Assembly (NCBI GenBank): GCA_965262875.1
Contig: OZ253569.1
Location: forward strand, 3,348,001 to 3,412,000
DNA: 64,000 nucleotides
Direction of reading: 5' to 3'
Origin: JBALVT01 sp965262875
Lineage (GTDB): Bacteria > Pseudomonadota > Gammaproteobacteria > Pseudomonadales > Halieaceae
Shown here piece after piece: positions 34,476-44,691 of this stretch; positions within the stretch are counted from its first letter, which is position 1, and each line of letters opens with the position of its first letter. The position numbers were made by a program, and so were the translations under genes. The notes under the pieces are model-generated. The model worked only from the letters and a program-made list of their open reading frames with translations, was not told where the DNA came from and ran no database searches.

Positions 34476-35056
34476 CAGGCTTGGCGGGTCAGCGTATTGA
34501 GGTCCGTGTGGTCATAATTGGATTTGTCGTAGATATCCAGCACTGTGGTTTGGCTGTAACGCAGGGTATCGCCTGTTACCGTCAGGGTGTGGGTAAAGGC
34601 GGTGGTTTTGGCCTTGTTGTGCATGAACGGTGCCTGAACAATGCCAAATTGGTCACTGCCTAACGTTGCGGAGACTTCGAACACTAGTTCAGTGCTGAGG
34701 TCGTCCGGGGCCTCCAGAGTGCCTCCTGCAACAACGGCGACCGCACGTGGAATGGTAAACGTCTCTACAATCGTATTGTCAGCGCTATCCCAAAGCCAGT
34801 AACCCACCTGGTGATGAAAGACTTCATCGTTGGATTTGCGGCTCACAACCTGCTTGTAGTGAACAATGGCCAGGGTTTGTTCTTCGGCGTTGGTAACGTC
34901 CCCCGCCGCCTCAAAGCTAATGGTCTCGTAATAGGGGTTGCGCTCCTCACCATCGGGCTCGGGAGCGCGATCAACGCCTTTATCACCCTTCCAAACCCCG
35001 ATGAGTACAGCCAGGGGGCCATAATTTATTCCATCTATTGTTGTGCATTCATGCAT
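34475..35056 (-). CDS. Nitrobindin-like heme-binding beta-barrel protein
   Basis: 193 residues, FABP-like/DUF1794 (THAP4-C type) barrel: LIGVWKGDKGVDRAPEP, YYETISFEAAGDV, HHQVGYWLWD, and the C-terminal LRYSQTTVLDIYDKSNYDHTD. The His in HHQVGYW region and a C-terminal His are candidates for heme contact. Known members bind heme and interact with NO or peroxynitrite; that activity is not shown here. First gene of a two-gene unit. Confidence 0.85.
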   Translation of the reverse strand: MHECTTIDGINYGPLAVLIGVWKGDKGVDRAPEPDGEERNPYYETISFEAAGDVTNAEEQTLAIVHYKQVVSRKSNDEVFHHQVGYWLWDSADNTIVETFTIPRAVAVVAGGTLEAPDDLSTELVFEVSATLGSDQFGIVQAPFMHNKAKTTAFTHTLTVTGDTLRYSQTTVLDIYDKSNYDHTDLNTLTRQA

Positions 35057-35222
35057 AGAAATATTCCTTGTGAGATTCCAATGTGGGCTGCAGACTTTCC
35101 GTATTCATTGTATCGGGCAAATACAACTCTTTACAGTGCGGCCCGAAGTACAGGCCGAACTTTGACCAGAAAATTGAGTCGAAATACTGTCTTTCTTTTT
35201 CCATCCACCCAAGGAACAAATT

Positions 35223-35864
35223 ATGCATTACTACGCCAAGGCAATTTCACTATTATTTGTGATAACACTCAGCGCATGCACCACAAATCCTTATACCGGC
35301 GAACGCCAAGCCGGTAAAGCCGCCACCTACGGGGCCGGTGCGGCCATCGCCTGTGCTCTGGTTGGCGCTATCGATTCGAAAAAGCACGCTCGCAATGCGG
35401 CCCTGGGCTGCGGTCTGGTCGGTGCTGGTGTGGGCGCCTACATGGATGTACAGGAAGCTAAACTCCGCCAGGGCCTCGAAGGCACGGGTGTTCGCGTTTC
35501 CCGGGAGGGCGATAACATTCGCCTGATCATGCCAGGCAATATCACTTTTGAAAGCGATTCTTACAACCTGCGCAGCGATTTCTACCCAGTCTTGAATTCA
35601 GTGGCGGTGGTATTGGCGAAGTATAATGACACCACGCTGCGCGTCAGTGGTCATACCGACAATACTGGGAGCAAGGAGCACAATCAGAATTTGTCTGAAA
35701 AGAGAGCTCAGAGCGTGGCAAATTACCTCGCCACCCAGGGCGTTTCTGACAGCAGACAATTTTCCCAGGGCCTGGCATTCGAACAACCTATTGCCGATAA
35801 TTCCAGCGCCAGCGGGCGCGCTCAAAACCGCAGAGCTGAGCTGTATATTCTTCCGAAAACCTAA
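35223..35864 (+). CDS. OmpA-family lipoprotein (YiaD-like)
   Basis: 213 residues. Lipoprotein signal with lipobox LSAC (Cys19), a glycine-rich hydrophobic segment (GKAATYGAGAAIACALVGAI, GCGLVGAGVGAYM) and a C-terminal OmpA peptidoglycan-binding domain: VSGHTDNTGSKEHNQNLSEKRAQSV and GRAQNRRAEL. Anchors the outer membrane to peptidoglycan. ATG 35223 follows AAGGAAC. Convergent with the tamB remnant, 3 bases apart. Confidence 0.93.
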   Translation: MHYYAKAISLLFVITLSACTTNPYTGERQAGKAATYGAGAAIACALVGAIDSKKHARNAALGCGLVGAGVGAYMDVQEAKLRQGLEGTGVRVSREGDNIRLIMPGNITFESDSYNLRSDFYPVLNSVAVVLAKYNDTTLRVSGHTDNTGSKEHNQNLSEKRAQSVANYLATQGVSDSRQFSQGLAFEQPIADNSSASGRAQNRRAELYILPKT

Positions 35865-35867
35865 GTG

Positions 35868-36927
35868 TCACTCAATAGCAAAGGAGTAGTAAACATCCGC
35901 TGAACTCACCAGGCTACTGACTACCTCCAGCCATAATTGTGTCTGGAGGTACAGCCTGGCGCTTAACACATTCAGTGGTTCGTAAACGCCTATCCCATAA
36001 GACAGGTAGAGCCGTTCCCCAAGGTATGCGCTCACGGTAGCGGTGGTATCTCCTGCCTCACCAGCGGTTCCAAAACTTATATTGTTCACACCGGGCAATT
36101 TGTTGAGGCCTTCAAACAAGCCTATTTTATTCACTGCCCCCAAACCCACTGACAAAGCGAGAGCCGTGCCGTCAACCTGGGCCCCCTGATCCAGGCCTCG
36201 ACCTCGAATCAAATACGACATCGCCTCATTCTCTGGCATCGCTGGGGTTGAGTAGACATTAAAGGTAAAAGCGTCCAGGGCGCCCAGCAACTCCAGACCT
36301 ACCTGAATTTTTTCCGCGGGAATTTCGCGCTGGGCACGGATGTTCAAATCCGGATTATCTGGAGCGCCTACGAAGGAGAGACTACCCTTTTTAATGTCAA
36401 GTACCTGACCCAATGCTTCGATCTGACCGTCAATAATATTCAGTTCGCCAAACAGTTGCAGAGGTTGAGCGGATTTTTTTTAAGTTCCAGTGCACCACCG
36501 ACCGTGGTGCTAAGCCCGGTACCTACTACTTTAAAAGCATCCAGAATATTGAGTTTAAGATCGGCGACTATATCCATAGCATCTTCATCTCGAAGGATAT
36601 TTCCCTGATAATCAACTTCGACGACATCCGCAGAGACATCCACACTGCCCGCTGGTAGTTGTTCGTGTTCCAACACACCTTCATGGACCGTGATTTCACC
36701 CGTTAATTCCAATGCGCCTTTGCCCGCACGCAGACGCAGGTTTTCAGAGATCCAGGCCTCCAGGCCTGGGGGCAACAACACGTTTTGTTCCCGGCCTGAT
36801 ATCGTCAAATCCAGCTCGGGTTCCAATTTCCACACAAATGATCCGGCCAGTTCAGTTTCTCCTGAACCGACCAGCGCAGTACCCTTAAGATTCGCCCGAT
36901 CACCCTGAGCGATCACATTCGCGCTTA
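35868..36927 (-). pseudogene. tamB: TamB (DUF490) translocation protein, C-terminal remnant
   Basis: Reads like the last ~350 residues of TamB: beta-helical repeats (LRLRAGKGALELTGEITVHEGV), then the conserved end SYLIRGRGLDQ ... GEAGDTTATVSAYLGERLYLSYGIGVYEP. One base is missing in an A run (eight A at about 36476-36483; nine restore the frame). The 5' part, over 800 residues, is gone; an ISAzo13 remnant joins at about 36928. TamB with TamA moves lipids and proteins across the envelope. Another tamB-like gene elsewhere cannot be excluded. Confidence 0.88.
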
Positions 36928-37590
36928 GGGGGCACGCAAAAATAACTTCGTATATTACACCGGTGCGATCATATAGTTCCACAGGGGAAGTTTTTCGTCT
37001 TTGTGGATGTTGAGTTCCTCCATTTGCTTGGCACCGATTTTCACACCCTTCTCATAGATTTTTTGGTCAATGTACGCCTTCACTTTGAGACCCGTGGTCG
37101 TTGAGGTTGTACTGATGTAGTTCTGGACGGTCTCAAAACTCTCAAGTGGCCGTCCAGCCCAGTTTTTACTGATCTCACTGAACAGTCTGTGCTCGATGGG
37201 ATTCCATTTGGATGTCCCGGGAGGGTAGTGATTCACCGTGATGGTGATCCCTTGGCGGTTACTAAACTGTTGCAATGCGTGCTTCCAGGCCCGGCATCGA
37301 TAACCGTTACTGCCGCCACAGTCCGCCAGTATGAGCAGTTCTTGTGCTTCGCTATAGCGGCGCCGGCCATCGTATCGCCACCACTTTTCTATGGACGATA
37401 CCGCAAATTGTGAGGTGTCATGCGATGCACCGATAAACACCGACCCCAGGTTGGCCTGGGTGTCATAAATACCATAGGGAACCGCAAAACCGAGCCCCTC
37501 GGAGCGAAAGTCGTGGTCTTTCACCGCGACCGCTTGTTTGTGCCATGCCACCCCGGCGTTTTTGAAATTGCCTACGACCTCCTTTTTTTT
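36928..37590 (-). mobile_element. ISAzo13-like element, 3' remnant
   Basis: One end (GGGGGCACGCAAAAATAACT at about 36928) abuts tamB; the other is cut by ISL3 element 2. Only the 3' half of the element remains and the missing half is not found on the far side of the ISL3 element, so a deletion accompanied or followed the ISL3 insertion. Confidence 0.75.
36955..37590 (-). pseudogene. ISAzo13 family transposase, N-terminally truncated
   Basis: About 212 residues of the C-terminal half: KKKEVVGNFKNAGVAW, VAVKDHDFRSEGLGFAVPYGIYD, LILADCGGSNGYRCRAWK and HYPPGTSKWNPIEHRLFSEISKNW, all typical of ISAzo13 transposases. The upstream frame runs a few codons into the ISL3 terminal repeat, which is an accident of the junction. 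Confidence 0.88.
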
Positions 37591-38910
37591 GGTTCTACTG
37601 GGAATCCTGTGGGTAGAGGTTGAGTTTTCCACAGTGGAACAGAATTGAAACTCGATAGTTTTCGAAGTTTCTAAATCCTCGGGCAGCCGATTTTATTGTC
37701 TGAATCTTTGAATTAAATCCTTCTGCGGTCGCATTGGTGATGCGATGTTTCAAGTAAGTCATTATGTTGTCGAGATGTTTCTTTAGCATCTTGGCGACTG
37801 ATATGACCGGCTTTAGACGTGAATGTGTCGCCCACCAGTACCATTTCTTAAAGAACGCCCGGGCTGGTTTATCGTAGCTGTAAGTCCACAGGTCAAGCAG
37901 CGTCTCTTTGATTGCCCAGGCTCGGGCAACCTTCAACCCCTTTGATTGAAGGCCATAAAAAGTGGCTTCATCTTTTTCACTCCAGTTGTCGGGATTGCGT
38001 AACCAGGTATAGCGAGACCCGACCAGGTCATTGATACCGGCGGCTCTTAATGTTTTATTTTCTTTGCGCCTGACTTGGTCAACCATTTTTGTAAGATAAC
38101 TGACGATATGAAACTTATCGTGAACAATGGCGGCGTTCGGTAAAGTCGCCTCAACTGCCGTCATAAATGGAACCCACATATCCACGGCAACAGCAGCTAC
38201 TTCATTACGCTGCTGTTCTGGAAGCGTGGACAGCAATGCGGTTGCCGATTCCGTCGTTCTATCTGCCACGACCTCAAGCACCCTGGACGCATTCAAATCG
38301 TACAGCAGGCTGGCATAGGATTGCCCCTTGCGAAAACTTTTTTCATCGATGCCAAGGTGTTTCACTTCCTCAACAGAGCGTCTGTCCATCCCTCTTTTCA
38401 CTGCTCGGGATTGAATATGATGCACCTCATCCCACGACAGACCAAGTAGTTTTGCGGCCTGTGTCTTGTTGCTGGCAGCCGACAGCACATCAATAGCGAA
38501 ACGCTCAAATAAATGCGTAAAGCGTGCCTGCGTATCTGCCCACGGTACTTTCAGGCTTTTGATTCCATGCGCTTTACAATGAATACGCGGAACCTGAGCA
38601 ACTAACTGCGTCTTGAACTGCATCGTATCAAGGTGTCGCCATGTGCGTTGCTCACGATGGTCGTAAACCGAACAAAGGGCATGGCAGACACTACACGCGC
38701 CTTTCGTTCCCTTTGGCCAATCTATCTGGAGGGTAATTGATTTGTCGGTCAGATCCGGGGTAATAGCCGTGATTTTCCATGGGTCGCCAAGCCCCAAAAG
38801 TTGAGTAAACAACGCGGTATCTTTCATTTGAATATCTCCATAAAAAAAGACTCTTGTACCACATTCTTGACCATTGTTTGGCTTTTACCCATAGGAAACT
38901 CGGAAGAACC
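37591..38910 (-). mobile_element. ISL3-family element 2
   Basis: Imperfect 25-base inverted ends: GGTTCTACTGGGAATCCTGT (37591 onward) against complement GGTTCTTCCGAGTTTCCTAT ending at 38910. Flanks are T-rich (TTTTTTTT left, TTTTTATT right), a possible 8-base duplication with one mismatch. One side is an ISAzo13 remnant and the other a prsT remnant, so it marks a rearrangement junction. Unrelated in sequence to ISL3 element 1. Confidence 0.85.
37595..38827 (-). CDS. ISL3 family transposase
   Basis: 410 residues, open. N-terminal zinc-binding region CSVCHALCSVYDHREQRTWRHLD, IHCKAHG; catalytic region HLGIDEKSFRKGQSYASLLYD, VAVDMWVPFMTAVEATLP and IVHDKFHIVSYLTKMVDQVRR; C-terminal RITNATAEGFNSKIQTIKSAARGFRNFENYR. 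This is the well-known ISL3 arrangement, and it is full length. The stop lies inside the terminal repeat. Confidence 0.95.
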   Translation of the reverse strand: MKDTALFTQLLGLGDPWKITAITPDLTDKSITLQIDWPKGTKGACSVCHALCSVYDHREQRTWRHLDTMQFKTQLVAQVPRIHCKAHGIKSLKVPWADTQARFTHLFERFAIDVLSAASNKTQAAKLLGLSWDEVHHIQSRAVKRGMDRRSVEEVKHLGIDEKSFRKGQSYASLLYDLNASRVLEVVADRTTESATALLSTLPEQQRNEVAAVAVDMWVPFMTAVEATLPNAAIVHDKFHIVSYLTKMVDQVRRKENKTLRAAGINDLVGSRYTWLRNPDNWSEKDEATFYGLQSKGLKVARAWAIKETLLDLWTYSYDKPARAFFKKWYWWATHSRLKPVISVAKMLKKHLDNIMTYLKHRITNATAEGFNSKIQTIKSAARGFRNFENYRVSILFHCGKLNLYPQDSQ

Positions 38911-40618
38911 TTTTTATTCATGCAGTGGCCGATTACGCACAGGGAAACGACGAAAACGCTATAAAACTGCTTAACACTTACATCGGGAAGAATCCGGACG
39001 AATTAATTGCGATCAAAATGCTCGTCGATGTTTACCTCAGAAATGGCCACGAAAAGCCTGCAACTGAACTCCTGTCAGACCACAGGAAAAATATTACCGC
39101 AGATTTTGGCCTGACTCTGCAATTGGTTCAGCTCTACATCGTTCAAAACAATATATTGGGCGCACAGGAGCTGCTGGAAGATGCCAGAAAAGTGGCTCCG
39201 GGCCACCCCCACGTTATTATGTTGGAAGCTGAGTTTTTAAGGGCAAGAAATCAGCCCGAATCTGCATTGGCATTACTTCAAGGTCAAAGTTTTGGCCGGG
39301 CTGAGCCATTGGGCTATACACTCCTTCGGGGGAAATTAGAGCTAGAGCTCAATATGCTTTCACCTGCACGGACGACAACAAAGAGACTGCTCGAGCGCCA
39401 TCCCGAAAATTTGAGTGTGCGTAATTTCGCCAGTATCGCTTACATTAAAACGGGGCAATTGGACCAAGCATTGTCTCAAATTGACTATGTTCTGGAAAAG
39501 GATTCGCTCAATATAAACGCGAAATTCAATAAAGCTGTCCTTTACAAAAAGCGAGGAGAGCTTGATAAATCGAGTATGCTGGCGAACGAAATCCTGGCGG
39601 TGCACCCGGAGCACATCTCTTCAATCTTACTCATCTCACGAATTCTGTTTGAAAAAGGAGAACACGACCAGGCGGTTGAGTGGAGCAACAAGGTCTACAA
39701 CTACAGCAGAAAGGATTTGAGACCGGCCGAACTGCAGATGGAAATATACAAGCAAACTGGCAGCTGGAAAAAGGCGCTATTACAGGTCCGTTCTGACAAC
39801 CTCCCTGCTGCCAGAAAGAGTCTCGAAGCTGCGCTACACCACAACCTACTCGACTACGGCGTTCGCCTCGACCTGGCACGTCTGTCGATGAAAGAGGGAA
39901 ATGTGGATGCTGCCGAGATCTCCGCTGAGAAACTGAGAACCGAGTATGGACCAAGTAGTCAACTGGCCCTTCTGCGCGGTGAAATTCAGCTGGTGAACAA
40001 AAATCTAGTGCTGGCCCAAACTTATTTGACCTCTGCTCTGGAGCAAGACCAAAGTAATACCGCCGCCTTGCTGCAGCTTTACGAACTGAGCAGGCGCGGT
40101 CAGGGTGGAATAGAGTTTTCAAGACTCCTAGAGCAGCGAATCAAAAGCGCGCCACAACCTGTCTGGATAGTGAAGCTACTGGCCGATAGCTACCTGGTTC
40201 AGGGCGAGCCCGCCCTCGCCGCACCTCACTACGAATCTCTAATTGCACTGGAAAGTCTGGAAGACAACGCTGCTATCCTCAACAATCTGGCCAACATATA
40301 CGCCAAGACCGATCTAAATAAAGCTCTGGCAACTGCCATGAAGGGAGTGGGTGACACGGGCAACAAGAGCCCCGCCCTACTGGATACCATAGGCTGGATA
40401 TTGGCGCAGCAAGATCGCCATGAGGAAGCTCTTCCCTACTTCAGGGAGGGTATACGCTGAAATCGACAGATGCCGAGATACGCTACCACACGGCTGTTGC
40501 ACTGCTCGCGCTAGGTAGAAACCAGGAAGCAGAAAAAGAATTGCGCGCCGCAATTGCATTGGGAGACGAATTCCCGGGAGTCAGCGAGGCGCGACTCCTA
40601 CTCGAAAGTTTGCGCTAA
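38911..40618 (+). pseudogene. prsT: PEP-CTERM system TPR-repeat protein PrsT, truncated and frameshifted
   Basis: A run of tetratricopeptide repeats (for example DQALSQIDYVLEKDSLNINAKF, GEHDQAVEWSNKVYNYS, ALPYFRE) matches the C-terminal two thirds of PrsT-type lipoproteins of PEP-CTERM/exopolysaccharide loci, usually about 900 residues. The 5' part is cut off by ISL3 element 2. A missing G near 40446 (GAGGGTAT; GAGGGGTAT would restore it) ends the first frame at 40460; the true C-terminus STDAEIRYHTAVALLALG ... LLLESLR follows to TAA 40618. Confidence 0.82.
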
Positions 40619-40623
40619 GAAAC

Positions 40624-41934
40624 TCAGAGGCGCCAAATACCTATACCCGCTTCTGCGACCCTGGATCTATCGAGCACAGATTTTACATCGATTACAACTC
40701 CATCAGCACTCAGTAACGAGGCCACCTTCCCCTCAACATCTTCAAGATATTCCCTGTGTGGCACCGCTAGAATGACCACATGAGCTTTCGGTAGGGATTC
40801 CCACTCGCACAACTCAAGCCCATATTCTCTTTGTGCTTCGGCGCTTGTTGCCAATGGGTCGTGAACGGAAACATCGCAACAGTATTCACGAAGTTCGTTG
40901 ATAATATCAGGCACCCTGGAATTCCGCAGGTCGGGACAATCTTCTTTAAAGGTTAACCCAAGGACCGTCACTTTTGCTCCGCTTACCGGGTGACCGAGCT
41001 TTACAAGTTGCTTGATCGTCTGCCGAGCGATGAACTTTCCCATATCATCATTGGTCTGACGCCCGCCAAGAACAACCTGCGGGTGAAATCCAACGGTTTG
41101 TGCCTTGTAGGTAAGGTAATAGGGATCAACGCCGATACAGTGACCCCCAACAAGCCCGGGCCGAAAGGGAAGAAAGTTCCACTTTGTGCCGGCCGCTTCG
41201 AGAACATCCAAAGTGTCTATGTCCAGCTCATTGAATATGAGGGCAAGTTCGTTCATCAGCGCAATGTTAAGATCGCGTTGAGTATTCTCAATGACCTTGG
41301 CTGCCTCGGCCACCTTGACACTCGCTGCCCGATGTACCCCGGCGTCTACAACTTTCTCGTACAGTGTCGCCACTCGCTCCAGAGTTTCGGGGGTATCTCC
41401 AGAGACCACTTTGATAATTGCCTCCAGTCGATGAACCTTGTCTCCAGGATTGATCCGCTCGGGAGAATACCCCACGAAAAAGCCCGCAGTTTTGTCCTCC
41501 TGATCACCTCTGCCCAGCCAGGGAAGATTAGAGTACTTCTCCAGAATGGGTACACAAATCTCCTCAGTGCAACCGGGGTATACCGTCGATTCGAAAATAA
41601 TTGTCGCGCCCGGTGACATATGCTCCCCGACGGTGCGGCTAGCTCCTTCCAAAGGACTCAGGTCAGGTCTCTGAGTGTCATCAATCGGTGTGGGTACTAC
41701 CACGATAATAATTTGCGCCTGCGCCAACATGCCAGGGTCGCTTGTGAAGACCAACTGCGCCGCGGCTGCCAAACTATCGGAATCTACTTCCCCGCTGGGG
41801 TCACAACCGTCCCGGTAGCTGTTAAGCTTTTCCTCATTCAGGTCGAATCCAATGGTTTTGATTTGCCTGCCAAGGGCAACCGCGAGTGGCAGTCCAACAT
41901 AACCTAAGCCCACTATCGCTATGGTATCCGTCAT
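40624..41934 (-). CDS. Nucleotide-sugar dehydrogenase (TviB/WbpO-like)
   Basis: 436 residues of the UDP-glucose/UDP-GlcNAc 6-dehydrogenase family: NAD-binding GLGYVGLPLA at 9-18, VVVPTPID, the catalytic Cys in VGGHCIGVDPYYL, and GLTFKEDCPDLRNSRV in the C-terminal domain. The closest family by wording is TviB/WbpO, which oxidises UDP-GlcNAc or UDP-GalNAc to the uronic acid for surface polysaccharide. Such a gene is common in PEP-CTERM exopolysaccharide loci, matching the prsT and prsK remnants beside it. It is the only intact gene left of that locus here. ATG 41934. Confidence 0.9.
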   Translation of the reverse strand: MTDTIAIVGLGYVGLPLAVALGRQIKTIGFDLNEEKLNSYRDGCDPSGEVDSDSLAAAAQLVFTSDPGMLAQAQIIIVVVPTPIDDTQRPDLSPLEGASRTVGEHMSPGATIIFESTVYPGCTEEICVPILEKYSNLPWLGRGDQEDKTAGFFVGYSPERINPGDKVHRLEAIIKVVSGDTPETLERVATLYEKVVDAGVHRAASVKVAEAAKVIENTQRDLNIALMNELALIFNELDIDTLDVLEAAGTKWNFLPFRPGLVGGHCIGVDPYYLTYKAQTVGFHPQVVLGGRQTNDDMGKFIARQTIKQLVKLGHPVSGAKVTVLGLTFKEDCPDLRNSRVPDIINELREYCCDVSVHDPLATSAEAQREYGLELCEWESLPKAHVVILAVPHREYLEDVEGKVASLLSADGVVIDVKSVLDRSRVAEAGIGIWRL

Positions 41935-42162
41935 TTTTTAAGTTCCTTATTATGTCGTCAGCTTTTTCTTCGCCGCCTCAAAATGCAAAATGAGATTCAG
42001 TGCACATTGTGTGGACTGGATCTCACTCCAATACGTAAGGCATTTACAGCTACCGAGCCAGAGTATAGTGTTTATCTGTAGGGTAGACTACGACAAAGCG
42101 TGAAGTGGACCACGTTTCGATACGATAAAAGCTTCTTTAAAACAAACTGATTGGATCAAACA

Positions 42163-42465
42163 ATGACCATCAACATTGGAATGCTTAGCTACCTGGCTGG
42201 ATGCATCAGTTTTGCGGCTTTGTCTGCGCTAATGATCCTGTCCTGGCGAGACAGGCCTTTTGGCCGGGTGCTGATTATCGCAAGCACTTTAACAGCGATC
42301 TGGGCCGGAGTTATCGTCGCCGGTAATATGATGGACTACCCACCCATCAAGACAATGAGAGCGGCGGAGTACTGCGAAACGCCAGCTGGACATACTGCCT
42401 GTTACAACTCATGGCTCAGCGCTTTAGCGGCGACCCTCATATTCTGGCGGGAAGAAACTGTTAAA
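42163..42465 (+). pseudogene. prsK: PEP-CTERM system histidine kinase PrsK, N-terminal remnant
   Basis: Hydrophobic N-terminus MLSYLAGCISFAALSALMIL then SWRDRPFGRVLIIASTLTAIWAG matches the membrane region of PrsK. A missing G near 42372 (GCGGAGTA for GCGGAGGTA) shifts the frame; the corrected reading continues EVLRNASWTYCLLQLMAQRF until about 42460, where an IS1595 remnant begins. Only about 100 of the usual ~690 residues remain. ATG 42163 is in frame with an upstream TTG 42151. Upstream, 41935-42150 is intergenic, without a clear promoter. Confidence 0.72.
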
Positions 42466-43052
42466 TGTTGCCGGCTCCATGACTTGATCTCTTGTGAGCG
42501 GAAACCTTTTACGACCGACAGCTTAATCCGTACTGGGCCGTGTTCGTCTGTGGTTTCTACTGCCGCAACAAAGGGCGTCTTACCTGCAGCACCGCGCCCT
42601 GGCTTGCACCCCGTGCGCTCGCCGCCTAAATAGGCATCATCCAATTCAATAAATCCTGACAGCTTTTGGTTATGGTCACGCTCCATCATCACCTGCATTC
42701 GCTTTTGTTTCATGCGCCAGGCCGCATTATAAGAAATACCCGGATGGCGATGCAGTTTCATTGCCGAAATGCCTTTCTTATCCTGAGTTATCAGATAAAG
42801 TCCCTGGAACCACAGTGTAAGTGGCAGCTTGGTGGACTCAAAGATAGTGCCAGCCGTTAGTGATGTTTGGTGATGACAGCGATTGCACTGCTGAAGTTTT
42901 CGATGGGTCAATTGACAGTATTTATCGTGGCCACATTCCGGGCACTGAAACCCATTAGGCCACCGCAAAGTATAAAGGGCAGCAAAGCACTGATCTTCTG
43001 TGCCGTACTGTTTGATAAATTCGTTCAAACTGACACCTTTTTGGAATTGCAC
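42466..43052 (-). pseudogene. IS1595 family transposase, C-terminally truncated
   Basis: N-terminal zinc ribbon (CPECGHDKYC ... CNRCHHQTSLTAGTIFESTKLPL) and the start of the DDE domain (LSGFIELDDAYLGGERTG, VKGFRSQEIKSWSRQHL). It ends at the junction with prsK, about 100 residues early. The outer end of the element is near 43090 (complement AAGGGGCTATTCCATGG), so the remnant spans about 42466-43090. Confidence 0.85.
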
Positions 43053-43135
43053 TTATGACTTGAATCTAAGCCGCCATGGAATAGCCCCTTATTCATCAAA
43101 TAGTTACACTGTGATTGTATAAGGGGTATCTATTT

Positions 43136-44618
43136 AGTCGACCCTGAAAAACGCTTAACATGTTGATTGTATTAGATAATACTGGGTATTTGTGAGATGA
43201 TTTCGACCAGTTTCAAGCCTATTTGGCACTTAATCCGGTCGAAACAAAGGTGGCTCTCGATGAAAGATTCTTCCCCCGATCACCATCAAATGAGTTTTAT
43301 GGCTGCTGGGTTGATGGATCAACTCAATCCGAAACACCCTCTGTTACATCTTGCGCGAACCATACCCTGGGACTTTTTTGAATCGGAGTTCGCTCCCTTG
43401 TATGCGGCAACTGGCAGGCCTGCCAAACCCGTACGCTTGATGGTGGGTTTATCTATTCTCAAGCATATGGAAAATGTCAGCGACGAGGTTATCGTGCAAC
43501 ACTGGGTACAAAACCCGTATTACCAGGCATTTTGCGGGGAGGTTGAATTCCAGTGGTCATTCCCTTGTGACCCATCCGATCTGGTGTACTTCCGCAAGCG
43601 AGTCGGCGAAAAGGGATTTGAAAAAATATTGGCATCCTCTATCACCATTCATGGTGAGAAAGCGGTCGAAGAGGAAGTCTGTATTGACACCACAGTACAG
43701 GAAAAAAACATCACCTTTCCCACCGATGCAAAGTTGTACCGAAAGATTATTGTTCGTTGCCTGAAATTGGCCAGGAAAGAAGGGATAACACTTCGCCGCA
43801 GTTATGCCAAGGAAATTAAGCAAAGAAAACTGGAATGTCGTTTTGCGGGACATCCCAGGAACCGTGCCAAGGCCCGCAAAGCCGTTAAGCGGCTAAAGAC
43901 CATTGCCGGTCGTTTAGTGCGGGAATTGGAGCGTAAACTGCCACTCGACATTCTGGAAAAGCTGGCAGAGGACTTTGCACTATTCCATCGTGGACTGAAC
44001 CAGAAGCGAGGGGATACGAACAAGCTGTACAGCTTGCACGAACCCCATGTCTACTGCATGAGTAAAGGCAAAGAGCATAAGCGCTATGAATTTGGCACCA
44101 AGGTTTCTATCACGACAACTCGGGATTCAAAAATCATTGTTGGTGCCATGGCCTTTGATACGAACAAATTTGATGGTCATACGCTGCCGGAGGTGCTGTT
44201 GCAATTGAAGCGGCTTAACAAACTGAAACCGGCCGTTGGCTTATGTGATCGGGGTTACAAAGGGAAGAAAAAGATCAATGACACGCGGATCATAATGCCC
44301 AGCACAGGTACTCGGGATACGGATAGTGCCTACCAGGTGCTGATGCGGAAACGTTTTAGAAAGCGGGCTGGCATAGAGCCGGTGATCGGCCACCTGAAGT
44401 CGGATCATCGATTGAACAAAAGTTATCTCAAAGGATTTGAAGGCGACCAGATTAACGTACTGATGGCTGCTGCTGCGTTTAACTTCAGGAAGTGGATGAG
44501 ATTGTTTTTATTGGCCCCGAAAACGGCTTCCTTATGGAGTCGTTTAACGCAGTTTATTATCAAGCCACGGCATTACGGCGATGCCGTGATGGCCAATTAG
44601 GCTTTTTCAGGGTCGACT
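43136..44618 (+). mobile_element. IS5-family element, copy 2 (complete)
   Basis: Inverted ends AGTCGACCCTGAAAAA on both sides, 1483 bases, flanked by ATTT (43132-43135 and 44619-44622). The ATTT duplication is confirmed by the intact IS1595 terminus on the other side of that element, which reads CATTTAGC at the same place. Copy 1 is at 23759-25108. Confidence 0.93.
43260..44600 (+). CDS. IS5 family transposase, copy 2
   Basis: 446 residues from ATG 43260 (AAGGTGG site upstream); an in-frame ATG at 43197 is possible. N-terminal DUF772-type domain (PVRLMVGLSILKHMENVSDE, SDLVYFRKRVGEKGF), then catalytic VCIDTTVQEKNITFPTDAKL, GLCDRGYKGKKKIND and RAGIEPVIGHLKSDHRLNK. Open and bounded by intact ends: probably active. 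Confidence 0.94.
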   Translation: MKDSSPDHHQMSFMAAGLMDQLNPKHPLLHLARTIPWDFFESEFAPLYAATGRPAKPVRLMVGLSILKHMENVSDEVIVQHWVQNPYYQAFCGEVEFQWSFPCDPSDLVYFRKRVGEKGFEKILASSITIHGEKAVEEEVCIDTTVQEKNITFPTDAKLYRKIIVRCLKLARKEGITLRRSYAKEIKQRKLECRFAGHPRNRAKARKAVKRLKTIAGRLVRELERKLPLDILEKLAEDFALFHRGLNQKRGDTNKLYSLHEPHVYCMSKGKEHKRYEFGTKVSITTTRDSKIIVGAMAFDTNKFDGHTLPEVLLQLKRLNKLKPAVGLCDRGYKGKKKINDTRIIMPSTGTRDTDSAYQVLMRKRFRKRAGIEPVIGHLKSDHRLNKSYLKGFEGDQINVLMAAAAFNFRKWMRLFLLAPKTASLWSRLTQFIIKPRHYGDAVMAN

Positions 44619-44691
44619 ATTTAGCTCCAGCAACCCGAATACTGTACAAATATCCAGTATATTATCTATTCTGGTACTGCCACCGAAACAT

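Noticed and set aside
34811..35317. 168-codon frame opposite the nitrobindin-like gene
   Set aside because: It is antisense to a well-supported gene and crosses into the OmpA gene.
36955..37632. Start of the ISAzo13 protein at 37632
   Set aside because: The first codons lie in the ISL3 terminal repeat; the gene is truncated, not complete.
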